NCBI GenBank assembly: GCA_022457065.1
Contig: JAJGBQ010000004.1
Location: 3,162,001-3,226,000 of the forward strand
Direction of reading: 5' to 3'
Length of the DNA stretch: 64,000 bases
From: Curvularia sp. ZM96
Lineage: Eukaryota > Ascomycota > Dothideomycetes > Pleosporales > Pleosporaceae
Shown here: positions 20,317 to 32,286 of the stretch, piece after piece
Layout: every line of letters starts with the position of its first letter
Position numbering within the stretch: the first letter of the stretch is position 1
Notes under the pieces: generated by a model
Told to the model about the DNA's origin: nothing
Seen by the model: only the letters and a program-made list of their open reading frames with translations
Databases searched by the model: none
Translations under genes and position numbers: made by a program

Positions 20317-21834
20317 ATGACCATGTCTCTCCCATATGCGCCTCGCTCCGCCTACTATGACGGCAAGATCCAATCTTCCGTTTCTGCTTCTACTTTTCAA
20401 ACCATTGATCCCGCGACCGCTCAGCCTCTCGCAAACATCCACGCAACCACACCCGCTGGCATCGATGCAGCCATAGCCTCCGCCCACAAGGCCTTCCCAG
20501 CATGGTCTGCCACACCTCCCATTGAACGCGCCCGTATTCTCCAACGAGCCGCCGCCCTGCTTCGCGCGCGAAACGATGAGCTTGCAAGAATCGAAACCAG
20601 CGATACAGGCAAGCCCTTCTCCGAGACCTCCACAGTCGATGTCGTCACGGGCGCCGACGTCTTGGAATTCTTCGCCAATCTGGTCGGAGGAGGCGGAATG
20701 AATGGAGAGACGGCTCCACTGCGCCCAGATGCGTGGGTTTACACGACCAAGAGTCCGCTGGGTGTCTGCGCAGGTATCGGCGCGTGGAACTACCCTATCC
20801 AAATCGCGCTTTGGAAATCAGCGCCCTGTCTGGCCGCTGGAAACTGCATGGTCTACAAGCCATCAGAGTTCACACCGCTCCACTCCACCGTTCTCGCCGA
20901 CATCTACGCAGAGGCCGGTGTGCCTCCAGGTGTTTTCAACGTAGTCCAGGGCGGTGGCGGTGTGGGCGCATACCTCACCAAGCACTCCGGTATTGCCAAG
21001 GTCAGCTTCACCGGACAAGTGTCAACAGGCAAGAAGGTAGCCGGCAGCGCGTCGGGCGAGATGAAATACGTAACAATGGAGCTAGGCGGAAAGTCCCCAT
21101 GCATCATTCTCCCTGACGCCGACGTCGACCAAGCCGTGGACGGCGCAATGCTCGCCAATTTCTTCTCCACCGGCCAAGTCTGCACAAACGGCACCCGAGT
21201 CTTTGTCCCAGAAGGCATGAAGCCCGAGTTCGAGAAGCGACTCTTGGAGAAGATGCAGTACATCCGTCCCGGCGACCTCTACAACCCCAACACCAACTTT
21301 GGCCCGCTCGTCTCCAAGCCGCACTACGACAAAGTACTGTCCTACATCAAACACGGCCTCGAAACCGACAAAGCCAGACTCCTCTGCGGCGGCCCCTCCA
21401 CCCCATCCTGGCTCTCTTCGCACTCCAACGAATCCTACCAAAACGGCTACTGGGTCCAACCCACCGTCTTCACAAACTGTACTGACGATATGAAAATCGT
21501 CAAAGAAGAAATCTTCGGCCCCGTCATGTCCATTCTCTCCTACAAGTCCATCGACGAAGTCATTCAACGCGCAAACGCAACTCCTCTCGGCCTTGCCGCT
21601 GGTATCTTCACAAAGGACATTAACACCGCGCACAAGGTTATCGCGCAGCTCGAGGCGGGCATCACCTGGATTAACACGTGGGGTGAGAGTCCCGCTGAGA
21701 TGAGCGTCGGTGGCTGGAAACAGAGTGGTGTTGGGGTGGAGAATGGAAAGAAGGGGCTTGAGGCTTGGGTGAGGAATAAGAGTACCCTCGTGGAAATGGG
21801 TGGCGTGGTGCCGACGGTGTTTGCGAAGTTGTAA
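20317..21834 (+). CDS. Betaine aldehyde dehydrogenase-type aldehyde dehydrogenase
   Basis: A single exon of 505 residues (503 if the ATG at 20323 is used). It is a complete ALDH: the oxyanion Asn158 in WNYP, Lys181 in KPSEFTP, the NAD-binding FTGQVSTGK segment, the general base Glu255 in MELGGKSP, the catalytic Cys289 in GQVCTNGTR, and EEIFGPV. The cysteine context and overall pattern resemble betaine aldehyde dehydrogenases, which oxidise betaine aldehyde to glycine betaine with NAD(P)+. The GMC oxidoreductase upstream, on the other strand, would supply the aldehyde. Substrate choice is inferred from this context, and another aldehyde cannot be excluded. Confidence 0.85.
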   Translation: MTMSLPYAPRSAYYDGKIQSSVSASTFQTIDPATAQPLANIHATTPAGIDAAIASAHKAFPAWSATPPIERARILQRAAALLRARNDELARIETSDTGKPFSETSTVDVVTGADVLEFFANLVGGGGMNGETAPLRPDAWVYTTKSPLGVCAGIGAWNYPIQIALWKSAPCLAAGNCMVYKPSEFTPLHSTVLADIYAEAGVPPGVFNVVQGGGGVGAYLTKHSGIAKVSFTGQVSTGKKVAGSASGEMKYVTMELGGKSPCIILPDADVDQAVDGAMLANFFSTGQVCTNGTRVFVPEGMKPEFEKRLLEKMQYIRPGDLYNPNTNFGPLVSKPHYDKVLSYIKHGLETDKARLLCGGPSTPSWLSSHSNESYQNGYWVQPTVFTNCTDDMKIVKEEIFGPVMSILSYKSIDEVIQRANATPLGLAAGIFTKDINTAHKVIAQLEAGITWINTWGESPAEMSVGGWKQSGVGVENGKKGLEAWVRNKSTLVEMGGVVPTVFAKL

Positions 21835-22389
21835 AATATGGGGGAGATAGTTGAGGGGGTTCCTCTTTTTTTTTTCACTTTACTTGTGTATATGATTGAT
21901 GATAGCGATGGAAAGCAGATTGTCTTGATATTATGATTTTTACTATACTTCTCTTTTACCCCTGCTCATTTCTATTCTCAGGCATGTTTGCAGTGCAGAT
22001 ACGATATTTCAGATCTCTCTCAAGCCTTTTTACATCTGCCGTGTCTTTCAAAACTGTAATTTGTTCAAAATGAGCTCGTACGTGAAATATCAGCCTTGTT
22101 TGAAGTGAATGAATATCTTAACTCTGCTTTTGTTTCAGCTACTTGATCCGTTGATTACACGAATCACCATGGACAACTTTTCAAAGCAAGGAAACTCTCT
22201 AGCACATACATGACATTGCTTTTCCCTGTGTTGCAGGGACATATACGGTAGACGAAGAAAGACTTGCCAGAGAACGAAGATAGAACGTATTCACAAGGTT
22301 TGTTGAATTCTAACAAGGTACTAAAGATATGTATATACCGGCGCTTCGTAACTCCCTATACACATTGCGGCTGGGTGCACCTCCGCACG
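21835..22389. other. Intergenic between convergent genes
   Basis: 3' flanks of the aldehyde dehydrogenase and the aldo-keto reductase, with a T-run at 21866-21876. No gene recognised. Confidence 0.45.
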
Positions 22390-23775
22390 CTACCTCAACG
22401 GCAGGGCCTTTTCCTCTGCAACCTCGCTGACATCTTTTATTGGCAACGCCTCAGGACTAGCAGCAGGCGTCAACCAGGGCGCATCCAAGTTTTCGCTCAG
22501 CGGCACATCCGTCTTGTTGTTACTCTTCACCCTCTTATTGACATACCCCGGACCGGGACTCGCCCACTCAAAGCCGAACCCTTCGCCGAGCACCTCCTGC
22601 ACACCCTCTGCGAGAATCTGCACTGCCTTCCTACGGTTGCGACTCCATTCCCAAGCGCGGCGCCAACGCCCAGCCTGGACGGCAGTCTCCTCACCGCCCT
22701 CTAGGCCGTCGAGAATGGAGCGCCAGACTAGCATTGTCTTTCCGAGTTCCTCGGCGCGTGATACGCCGATCACGCTGACGCCGAGCTTGGAGCCGCCAAC
22801 GTCGTCGATGGATTCGTGCTGCCAGGGGAGACCTGACGCGGGGTCGCCTTGGGAGCCGCATATCGCGCCGGCTGAGATCCATGTCTCGAGGGCGAAGCGC
22901 ATTGCGATGACTTCGATGCGCTCACCGTAGTTATCGCAGAAAGCACTGGCTTTGCGCACAGCTTCGCGCAGCGACGAAGGCGCAGGGTGGAAGTCGCCCA
23001 TGGCTCCGACGGGAATGCCCTCACGGCGGAGAAGACCCATGCCGAGAATCGACGCATTGGGGACTACATCGACGCCTGCGTTCTTGAGGCGTAGGATACC
23101 CCTTGCGCCGGCGAGCTGCTGGTTCTGGAGCGTGAAGTTGGCGTACGACTGCACCGCGTCGAGGGGTTCGCCCGTTTCGCGCAGGATCAACTCAGCCATG
23201 TCGCCCAGGACGTCGAGCGGATATCCTGAAATGCCAATGTACCGGATTGTGCCCTCCTCGTCTCTTATCCGGCGCAGCTCTTTGACTGCTTCCAGCACCT
23301 CGGCCGCGCTCACAAACTCGACATCGTGGCAGTAGACCAGATCCAGGTACTCAGTTTGCAGGCGCTGCAGACTCCGTTGAACACTTTGTCGCACCCATTC
23401 TTTACTGTAATCAAATTCTTCGGTCGCTATCCGCCCGACTTTTGTCAAGATCATGTATGAGTTGCGCGGGAACGTCTCGCGCACAAAGGGTGTGGCGAGC
23501 GCATCACCGAGTAATTGCTCAGATGGTCCGTAGTATGGCGACGTGTCAAAGGCGCGGATGCCATGTGTGAGCGCTGATGTTACGAGGCCCTTCGTGTCGA
23601 GCGCAAAGGGATCAGTATTGTATTGATGGTTGAAGGTTGCAGTTCCGAAGACGAGGGGCGGTAGGATGGACGAAAGAGGGGTTCGCCGCCCGTTGACAAA
23701 TTCATATGGGAGCGGCTTTTGGCGCGTAGGAAGCGTACTCGTCGTTGTCGCGTGTTCCACAGGCGTTGTCGCCAT
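22390..23775 (-). CDS. ARA2: Aldo-keto reductase, D-arabinose 1-dehydrogenase (Ara2) type
   Basis: A single exon of 461 residues. The aldo-keto reductase tetrad is visible: Asp77 and Tyr82 in IRAFDTSPYYGPSE, Lys112 in LTKVGR and His150 in YCHD. The DTSPYYG...LG pattern and the region ending EEGTIRYIGISGYPLD match the Ara2 / L-galactose dehydrogenase branch. Its yeast member oxidises D-arabinose with NAD+ towards D-erythroascorbate. The protein is longer than yeast Ara2 by a C-terminal stretch of about 100 residues that is partly low complexity. Specificity is by family resemblance only. Confidence 0.8.
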   Translation of the reverse strand: MATTPVEHATTTSTLPTRQKPLPYEFVNGRRTPLSSILPPLVFGTATFNHQYNTDPFALDTKGLVTSALTHGIRAFDTSPYYGPSEQLLGDALATPFVRETFPRNSYMILTKVGRIATEEFDYSKEWVRQSVQRSLQRLQTEYLDLVYCHDVEFVSAAEVLEAVKELRRIRDEEGTIRYIGISGYPLDVLGDMAELILRETGEPLDAVQSYANFTLQNQQLAGARGILRLKNAGVDVVPNASILGMGLLRREGIPVGAMGDFHPAPSSLREAVRKASAFCDNYGERIEVIAMRFALETWISAGAICGSQGDPASGLPWQHESIDDVGGSKLGVSVIGVSRAEELGKTMLVWRSILDGLEGGEETAVQAGRWRRAWEWSRNRRKAVQILAEGVQEVLGEGFGFEWASPGPGYVNKRVKSNNKTDVPLSENLDAPWLTPAASPEALPIKDVSEVAEEKALPLR

Positions 23776-24760
23776 GACTAGCAGGTTTACGTGAATGGAC
23801 TATTAGGTAGAAAAAAGGACGAGTAGGAAAGTTGCTGGTCGTCTTCGCGGGTTCCTCGGGGATAGACACTGGCTTATGTTCACCGTATACAGCTGGCGTC
23901 GGCGAGATACCGTCCCCGCGTGATATAGACCCAAAGGAAAGAGACAAGTGTCTTTCTAGCTTCTCGAAACCCTTCCCGTTTCTTCGTATTCGAGCCGTGG
24001 TCAGAGTTTACCGGAAACGTGGATAAATAGGGAAGGGAGAAGAGGCAAGAGGCGCCGTCTGAAACTTGAACAGAAGAAGAAAGGTTGTCGCCTTCTGCTT
24101 CTTACTTCCGTTCATAACGCCGCGGGCATTGCTCACGTTCCAAAAGCGTCAGATCGATGTCTTCACCACCGGTCTGTTTCGGCTGTGGCTTCTGGGCCTC
24201 TTAGCCGTACCCGAATGATACCCACCGCGCGATGGCAGGAAGACATGGACTAGTCAAGTTGACATGCATGGCGCCATCTGCATCCAGAGTCACGTCTGAT
24301 GTTGCTGGGACGGCAACAGCGACCGCTCATTCGCTGATCCAGGAAAAAAAGAGGAACAGATTAGAGAAAGGGAGGGAAGAAAAAGCGGACGAAACAATGA
24401 TTCACGCATCTAATTTGATGGATCACAGACAGAGAGGAAGGAGGGGTTCCTGGCCAGGTCTGGCCCACTATTCGTGTAGACGATTAGACCCTTGTGCTTT
24501 TCTTCCTCTTGGCACCTGTCGCGCCTCGCCTAGCGCCCAAATCGGTCGCTGTAGTCGCTGTAGAATCGGTCCGTATAGTCGTCGACATCACCACAAGACA
24601 CACAAGCCCGAGTACGGGTCAATGCGATCTTATAGACTAGCTAGAGTAGGTGAAAAAAAGCAGTGGTTACGAATGTCATATCATGAGCCCGGGGCAAAGG
24701 CTTTTGGGTATCTAAGCATGCTGCGCGAAAGAACAAAACAAAATCATGTTCGCATATCTT
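23776..24760. other. Intergenic
   Basis: Promoter side of the aldo-keto reductase and 3' flank of the membrane-protein gene. A 209-codon plus-strand open frame at 24232-24861 overlaps the last exon of the minus-strand gene and has no coding look. No gene called. Confidence 0.45.
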
Positions 24761-26348
24761 TTAATTCCGTTGCAACAGGAACATTTCTATGCTTTCTTCG
24801 CTTTCGTTGTCTAGCTCGCTGTATCCTTCCCTTCTTCCTCCCGGGAATGCAGCTCGACTAGGTGGACGTATGCCCGGGTGCGGGGGCAGCGGTTTCGATG
24901 TGCCCATTGCCGCATGAGTCGTTGGAGTTTCTCGTCGGATTGCTTTCTCCATTGCGCTTGGATTTTCTTCCTTGTGGTTGTATGACATTTGCTCCGAATG
25001 CGCGCCTGACGAAAATTCTTTGACGCCTTTTCGAGCCCGGAAATGTGCCGATCGGCGGGGATAGGAAGATGGATGTGTTGAGCTGGCAAAGATGCGGGGG
25101 AACATCTTGTTCATCAAAGGTTTGCATCCTGGAAGGCATCCGCATGCAACGCCGACACCGCTTTCGATAGACATGATGATGAAGGTTGAGCCTCCGTACC
25201 CTGTTATCATCGTCTTAGTATCCGTTCTCAAAGAGACAGAAAACAACGTACAGAAGGCATCAAAAGATACAAGGTATCTGTGGGTGAAGTATAGTCGTAC
25301 GATCCCAGCAATGCACACACTGTTTACAGGTTAGGCTGGAATTTTCAAATTGAGCAAGGAGTAGACGCACATGACACCCAGCGAAAACATCATAATCAGC
25401 GTAAACCGTTGTCGCTTGGATACTTGGACGTTGACAAGGTTCCGTGCCGGCCACAGAAAGATGATAAAGTCGCTTAAGGTGTTTTGCCCTGAGTGGAAAT
25501 AGTAGATGGCCTTGATGTTGAGACATTTTGCAGTGCCGATAAATTCGAAAATCCTCCAGTAAGTGCTTGCCGGTCTTTGATACTAGGGTCAGTATGACCC
25601 GTCAAATGTGGGTCATGGGCCATTCTTACGAGCATTGAAAAAGGGTCACAAAGAAGCAAGCAGTGTTCAGCGACACTGTGTAGAAGATCATCAGGTGGCA
25701 GAACCACCTATCGAGCTTGGCTGGAAAGATGCCTGTGCGATTCGTTCAAGTCAGCGCATGCTTGAATAGAGTTTCTGACTTGGCGCCTGCTTACGGATGT
25801 ACGTGAGAAGAATGGCGACTTTCATGAAGGTCGTGATGGAAGTAAAAAGCAACTGAGTCGCCATGCCCATCTAGACGACGATTAGCACAAGAGTGTCTGG
25901 TGTCTGAGACGACGTACCTGAGCCGCCTTGTTTGCGCCGTAAAGCTTCTCTGGATGGATATCCCCTACCAAAGGTTAGCTATAGTGCACAGTGATGCAAA
26001 AGAACAGCATACATAAATGGTAGCCCATTTGGTATTCAGGCAGCATAGAAATTATCAGCATGATATTACTGCCGACACATAACACCTACTCCTGTTAGTG
26101 CTTGAACTCATTTCGACGGAGCGCCTTCACGTCGGACTCACAGCTGCGATCAACATCAATCCATCATCCCAACCCAATGTCTTTACGAGAATGGTCCGGC
26201 AATAGAGTCGACATGTCATGAATACGGTAACGATGATGGTCATCGGAATGACGAGGCCCAGCGCCATGGGTAGATGATTTGTTGGGTCGACATAGTTTGG
26301 CGGCGGGAAAGACGCAAACTCCTCTGCCGTGGGGAATCTCGAAGTCAT
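24761..26348 (-). CDS. Rhodopsin-domain (SAT4/Pth11-like) integral membrane protein
   Basis: Eight exons, all in phase: 26142-26348, 26013-26085, 25918-25964, 25795-25870, 25630-25732, 25371-25574, 25252-25319 and 24761-25200; total 405 residues. Several splices rebuild conserved runs, such as YHLWDIHPEKL, FQCSPASTYWRIFEFIGTAKCLN and DAFWYGGSTFIIMSIESGVGVACGCLP. These are typical of the large fungal seven-helix rhodopsin-domain family, including the two Cys expected in the extracellular FQC and KCLN segments. After the last helix there is a cytosolic tail of about 110 residues, rich in Ser, Arg and Glu. Members are found in the plasma membrane and some are receptors, but the ligand here is unknown. 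The dense intron pattern is normal for the family. Confidence 0.85.
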
Positions 26349-29300
26349 CTCGTTGCGCGCGCCTTACACGGCGAATCGACTCGAGGTCAAAGGAGAACAA
26401 AAGCAACCAGACGAAAATAAACAGCTCCCAGGAATCAAAAAGCAAGGCGGCGCAGCGCTCGGGAGCATCCGCGGGTATTATAGCCGGCATGCGCTCATGT
26501 ACCCCACGGTATGTAGGTGCAGCCAGCCATTGACAGGAATTTGAAACTGTCTCGAGGTGACCTACGGCATCTCCGTTGCATGACGCGGGAAGTTTCGCTA
26601 CTGCCACTTACTCAAAACAAGACCATGGCCCGATGGATTTACCGAACCCCAGGCCTTAGCCCCTCCAACCAGCTGATGTGCAACGGCAGGGTGATCTGCC
26701 TTTTTCTTTTCCCCTGCTAGCAAGCTAGAAACCATGTTCGTTGTGTAGTTACCAACACACACTGACGGCTACCAACGGGTCTGTTTCTGTTCTACGAGAG
26801 CTCGACTTTTCCCACCCTCAACGAAACATCCAGTGCGGCCCAGGGGTTGACGAAAGGAGCCAAATTCTTCCACCGGCAAGAACTACAGCAAAGGGTATCC
26901 TAGCTCTCAGCTGAACAGACGGGTTGGGTCGACCAGATCGATACCCCTGTCATTTGAATCGCTGGATACCGCACGTGGCTGCACAGCCGTTGTTGGATCC
27001 ATGCGCTCCGCATTGTCGCGTTACTGGATGGCTGCACAACTTTCATGTAGGTTGTAGATTATGCAACAAAATCGTTTCTACCATGCTGATGAGGGTGACG
27101 ATTTTGCTTTTTGTTGGCAGCATGTCTAGTTCTCCCTCCAATGGGTTGTGGTGTTGATAGGATTCAGGTCAGCAGTCTGTTGGTAGTCGACAACATCCTT
27201 GCAAGGCGATCCACCTTGTTGGAAAATGTTCCCCCAATGTGGGCGAACCTTACGCTCGAGCATGAGACATGGAGGCCGGCTCCAGGTCGGCGAGCAACGT
27301 GCGCTGTACGTGCTCGCTGGCTGGCGTTCGGTTCCGGCTGTTGAGTCGGCTGGTACTTTGCCATGTGCCTGTCGAGTCTGGGCGCACATGCCAAGAAGTC
27401 AATTGTGCCCGCGATTTGGAAGGTCCCTCGGCTAATCAGGCCCGGTTGCCTGCCGTGCAAGTAGTGTTAAAGATAAAGCCGTATGGCGTGGGCTAGTTTC
27501 TGGAAGCGTACCTCATAGTAAGGTCGGCTATCGACTAGGGTTAGTGCATTGTTTCATCTACACGGCACCCATATGCTAGGATTTCACGCCTTACATCCTG
27601 CCAGACGTGAGACGGTTCACTCTGATGCAATACTCGGCCCGTAGCGTAACCCAAAATTGCAATGTTCCCGCGTCCTTGGCAAGCCTTATATTGATTTACG
27701 CCCGCGCAGCACTTGTGCCGCTACTGATTGTCGTCCGCTAGTAACCCCCAGAATGTGGTCGATTAGAACGCGTCGTCGCTTACACAGTAGCAGTACTGTC
27801 CGTCGATGTCAACATTCATTAGCTTCAACAACCGTAGAAAAAGGCTCCATAGCATGGTCCTCTTTGTGGCAAAGTCAAATTCGGACAATTAAAGGCATTG
27901 CTATCGTGCCGAGGCCCATAGCTGCTTGATCATCACTAGGCAGGCATCCCTGCACTCATAAATGCCTGCACCATGGTGTCGGTTGCGTGAAAGATGGTAG
28001 CAGGTGCTGCCATGGAAACAGGGTACAACATTCTGGTATAGCGTTAGCGTTCACTTTGAGGAAGTGTTGCCATGAAGGGAAAGAGACTCGAAGGTTATGC
28101 GCCATCAGTCAACAGTGCATTGCGATGCGATAGCACTTTGCAGTCCAATTGGCAATGATTTACAGCCCTTTCCCCAGATTGGTAGGCGTTATGCTACTTC
28201 ATATGGGGTATCGCGATTAGGAATCTTCTCTCGACAGGAGATTTACTGAAATTCATGACAAGTGCGGTAAAAGCATACAGTTGTGGTAACCACTGACCAG
28301 CTCGGAGCCAGAAGACTTCATCTTGCTCACGCACAATCAACATGCACTGGCTACTGTGCTATCAGCAGCAGCAACGCGTCGTGGGGTTTTGCTGCATACC
28401 TGCGACGAAGTAACTTGGCTGATCATACCTATCTCAAGTAAAGAAAGTCGCGTGGACCAAGAACGGGGCCTTTGCTAGTTGCTTCCTGTTGTGACAGCGG
28501 CACCGAGGGTCATGCGCAACAGGACATACGGAGTTGACGACCTCGTGTAGTTCTAGTGTTGTAGATGTGGAGCTCAACATGTCCAGTTCAATAGGTTTGG
28601 CCAAAGCGATTCGGATACGCTGCACTGTTACGCGCCGTCCATCGATACCTCTGGTCCGCTGGAGTTACCTTTTTTGTAAAGCAATCTTGCAATATGCCTA
28701 TGGTAAACACAGCAAGTATGCCATTGTGGCGAGACATGGGTCTGGAAACAGTTAGCAATACTTCAAGAAGTAATTGTATGGCGGTGTGGTGAGCCGGCCA
28801 AGTAACGGCGGACACATGCAAGTAAGTTGATACTAAGCCACGATCATACCACACCTCCTCTCAGCATGTACACCTACTCGATGCGTGGGATCATGTGCCA
28901 CGGCGGAGATAAAGATGCATTGGCCAAGCTTCAGAAACTCCAGAGGTGGCAGCCATTTCACGTCATGGATGAGACGCAGCTCGAAACTAGCATTCTGCAA
29001 AAGAGCTCCATATTCATGAAATGTCACCCAATGGTTGGGCGCGGTCTAGGAGTAATTGAAAGGGTCCAAACTGAAAGTAGCTGGACTGAGGTTGATCCCT
29101 CAAAGCGTGACCTGACTCTGAGCGATCGCGAGTCTCCACAACGGAATCCAGATCAAAGGGGTTAATCACGTCTTGGACCTGGAGCTTCAACTTGATACCG
29201 TTGGGACGTGACCCACTCTGGAGGCGGGGCAAAGGATCCTGTCACTTGCAGCAACAACCGTTGACGACACCCTGGCTGGGCTGGACCACGCTCGCGTGGT

Positions 29301-32286
29301 CGTGAATCTTGGCTTGCTGATCCGGTTTTGGTGAAGCAGAATACGATTACTACGCTGTCCTCAGTTGTCGTTGGCCCGGAGCATCCTGCAGCGGGCGTCA
29401 TGCCCGTTCTGGGGGTGAGCCGCAATTGTCCCGGCCTGTCGAGGTACGTTGACCTGTGCGATTTGATGTACATAGAGTCGTACCCGCTGAGCAGCCTTGT
29501 GGGCCGACGGACACGGGCATATCCGCTTGTATTTGCGACGCAGATCACAGCTCCGAGGTATGCGCTACTTGTGTGCGCAATTCGGTAGGTGGTGGCTGGT
29601 ATACGGAGTAGAGAGAGGCTGATGATGCTGATGATGCTGTCGCGGTGGTTGGACCTCGTGAAACGGGTGCCAGACGCTACGCCACTCAAAGAGGAAGGAC
29701 CCTCACGCCATGCTTACCCGGACCGATATTGCACCACACATCACAACTACGGCCGTACCTGGGTTTAGGAGGCGCCTGATAGCAATGGCTAGAACCACCC
29801 TAGTTTTCCAAGAGTAGCCATCCATCCTAGCATCTCCACCAATGTCGACTCAACAAGCATCCTTCAATGACCCTGTTATTCGCCACATGTCTACGGGCCG
29901 ATTCCATGTGGCCTTGTAACAGACTTCGGGCCACACATCTAAGCCTCAAATGCGCGTAAGGCGGAAGAAAGATTATGTCAAGCATATTTGAGCCTGAGGA
30001 GGAGTCGGCCCATCACCGAGGCACCATATTCCTTCAAAGTGGGGTTTCTGCGAGAGTTTGGATGGATATAGACACACATGTCCGACGCTCAAGCTTATCT
30101 TTCGAGCAAATGGCAAAGCTGACAATGAGGGTATTGCTCTGGGCGGAGGTTTCAGTGTCCGCACAATCAACTCCTCCTGACTTTCCCCAGTTTGCCAGAC
30201 GACACTTGACATCAACAGACGTACAGGTTGCTGGGCTCAACGATAAACTAAACTAACTCTACCTTCTACAATTGGGTTGATTATTAACACAGACTCACTG
30301 TTGATTCCAATTTATGCACAGAAACACTCAACACTGATCCCGTGGAGAGCCTTAGAAGCAAGCACGCCTGAGTTTTCAAGACACCTACAGCAGCAAGCCC
30401 ACGCAGTCACCTCTCCCTGTCTTACATCAAACTTATGCCGCTGTTTCGGACTTTATTGTCTGGGCCTCGTGACACAAAGGGGCTCACTCCTGCAGATCCT
30501 ACTACACTTACATAGCGCAATGCCTGGGTATACAGGAGGCCTTTTACCCAGCCATTCTCAAAATACCAATCTATTCTCACTAATCTGTCAGTTTCATATG
30601 GTTTTGCGCATTTTTGGGTTACTTTGTGTTGACAAAGTCTTGTTGTAACAGCTGGACAAGGACAAGCACTCGAGGAAGGCGTCAATCATGCGTTCGACCA
30701 CTTCTTTCCTCTCGGCCATAGACAAATCAGATAGAAACGACAGTTGCATCGATAAAATTCCCCTAATCTTCGAAACTTACCGATGGAATGTCTTAGGAAA
30801 CCCCGTCCTCAGTATACACAGTGGTTTTTGTTCACTGATTTCTAAACCGCTGCTAACCGAACTGCCCTTCTACACCCTAAAGATATGATGAATGAAAGGA
30901 CAAAAGCGCCAGTCAGCATAGAGTCAGAGTTACAGGAACATCACGATATCTCAACTAAACTCTGTGGCACTACACAAGCACAACCTTACTATCGGCTCAA
31001 GAGGTCTTTCTAAACAACACACTCAATGCGTTCAAGCGAACAGGCTAAGAATACTCTAAAAGCAGCACCAGAAACTAGCAACAATAGAATATGTTCATAA
31101 AACCAAGTCATAACATTTTTCACACTATCACTTGCACTCTACCCTCTTCTTCCCCGCCTCCCCATCAAATCATCCAACAACCCCACCTCTTGACTGTGAC
31201 AAACTGGCCCACCACCTAAGCACCCATACTCACCCAAAAATCAAGAACCCTCCATATTCTCATTCACGCTCTAAACCCACCCGAACAGAACAGCTACGCT
31301 ATGAGTCAGTACATGGACAACTTAGAACCCCTACCCAGATTTGTCCACAAGCCATGTTAAAGCGCGGAAGAGATCTTCAGAGAGAAATATTAGAGACGTT
31401 GAATTTACGTATAGATACAGAATTAAGTATGGTTGGTTCAATCTTGGGGCATTAGCTAGACTAGATATAGCTATGGCCAGTATTTGCGTCCTCTCATCAT
31501 TCAACACGCCGAAGCGCATACGAATTCCTCCTCTGGTCTCAAGGTTTATAATATGTACCTGACTGAGAACTCGGTGAATAAGCCCAATTCTTGAAATACA
31601 CTAACTAGTCCTTCCGGTACCTACTTCATTTCCTTCTGCTAAAACTGCACACAACCATTCGTCTTGTATCTCCTCATATCTGGCTGCGTAGTGGGGTTGA
31701 TCCTACACCATAATCACAACCATGTCTGTGCGAATTTGATTAGTGTGCGGTTTTCCAATGTAGCAAGGAACATTGGAGTTTTGTGTCCCCTTGAAAGAAG
31801 GATGGGGGAGAGTAGGAGAAACAGGCAGACGGGACGGATCGAGTCTATGGATGTCCTTTAGAAGGAGGAGGATGGAGAAGATAGAAACAAAGGGAAGAGA
31901 GAAGATAGTGTGTTAGAGTTTCCGTTCGGTTTCAATAGGTAAATTGAGTAGTGTTTGACTTCGGATTACACCCCCAAAAACAGAGTTAGTCGTACACCAT
32001 GTCGCTAAGTACCTAATCCCATACATATACATATTACACGCATAAACAAACACTAGCAGGGTAGGGGTAAATCTCTCAGTTTCTCATCTCATCTGATCAT
32101 ACAAATAAATAAAGAAAGGGTTCAAAATCCCAATGAAATCCCTCTTTCGGTCTAGAAGCCCCTCTGGCTGACCTACGCCAACAACCAACTATCCGAACAT
32201 GAAACTCGACTGCGAATGCACCAGGCTAAAAGGGCACGCTGTCACGATTGTTTATTCGTTTCGCTACAAAATATCAATCTCCCAGT
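26349..32286. other. Gene-poor 5.9-kb interval
   Basis: All six frames are broken into short pieces. The longest (about 175 codons, 29162-29689 minus) has no recognisable motif. I see no transposase, reverse transcriptase, tRNA or rRNA signature and no obvious terminal repeats. Base composition is not as AT-rich as heavily RIP-affected sequence. It may hold non-coding transcripts or very old decayed repeats, the promoter of the membrane-protein gene and the 3' region of PDB1. Confidence 0.5.

Noticed and set aside
24232..24861. 209-codon plus-strand open frame
   Set aside because: Overlaps the last exon of the rhodopsin-type gene on the other strand, has no motif, and its composition is uneven. 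Treated as chance.
29162..29689. 175-codon minus-strand frame in the gene-poor interval
   Set aside because: No recognisable domain, low-complexity start, no supporting splice structure.
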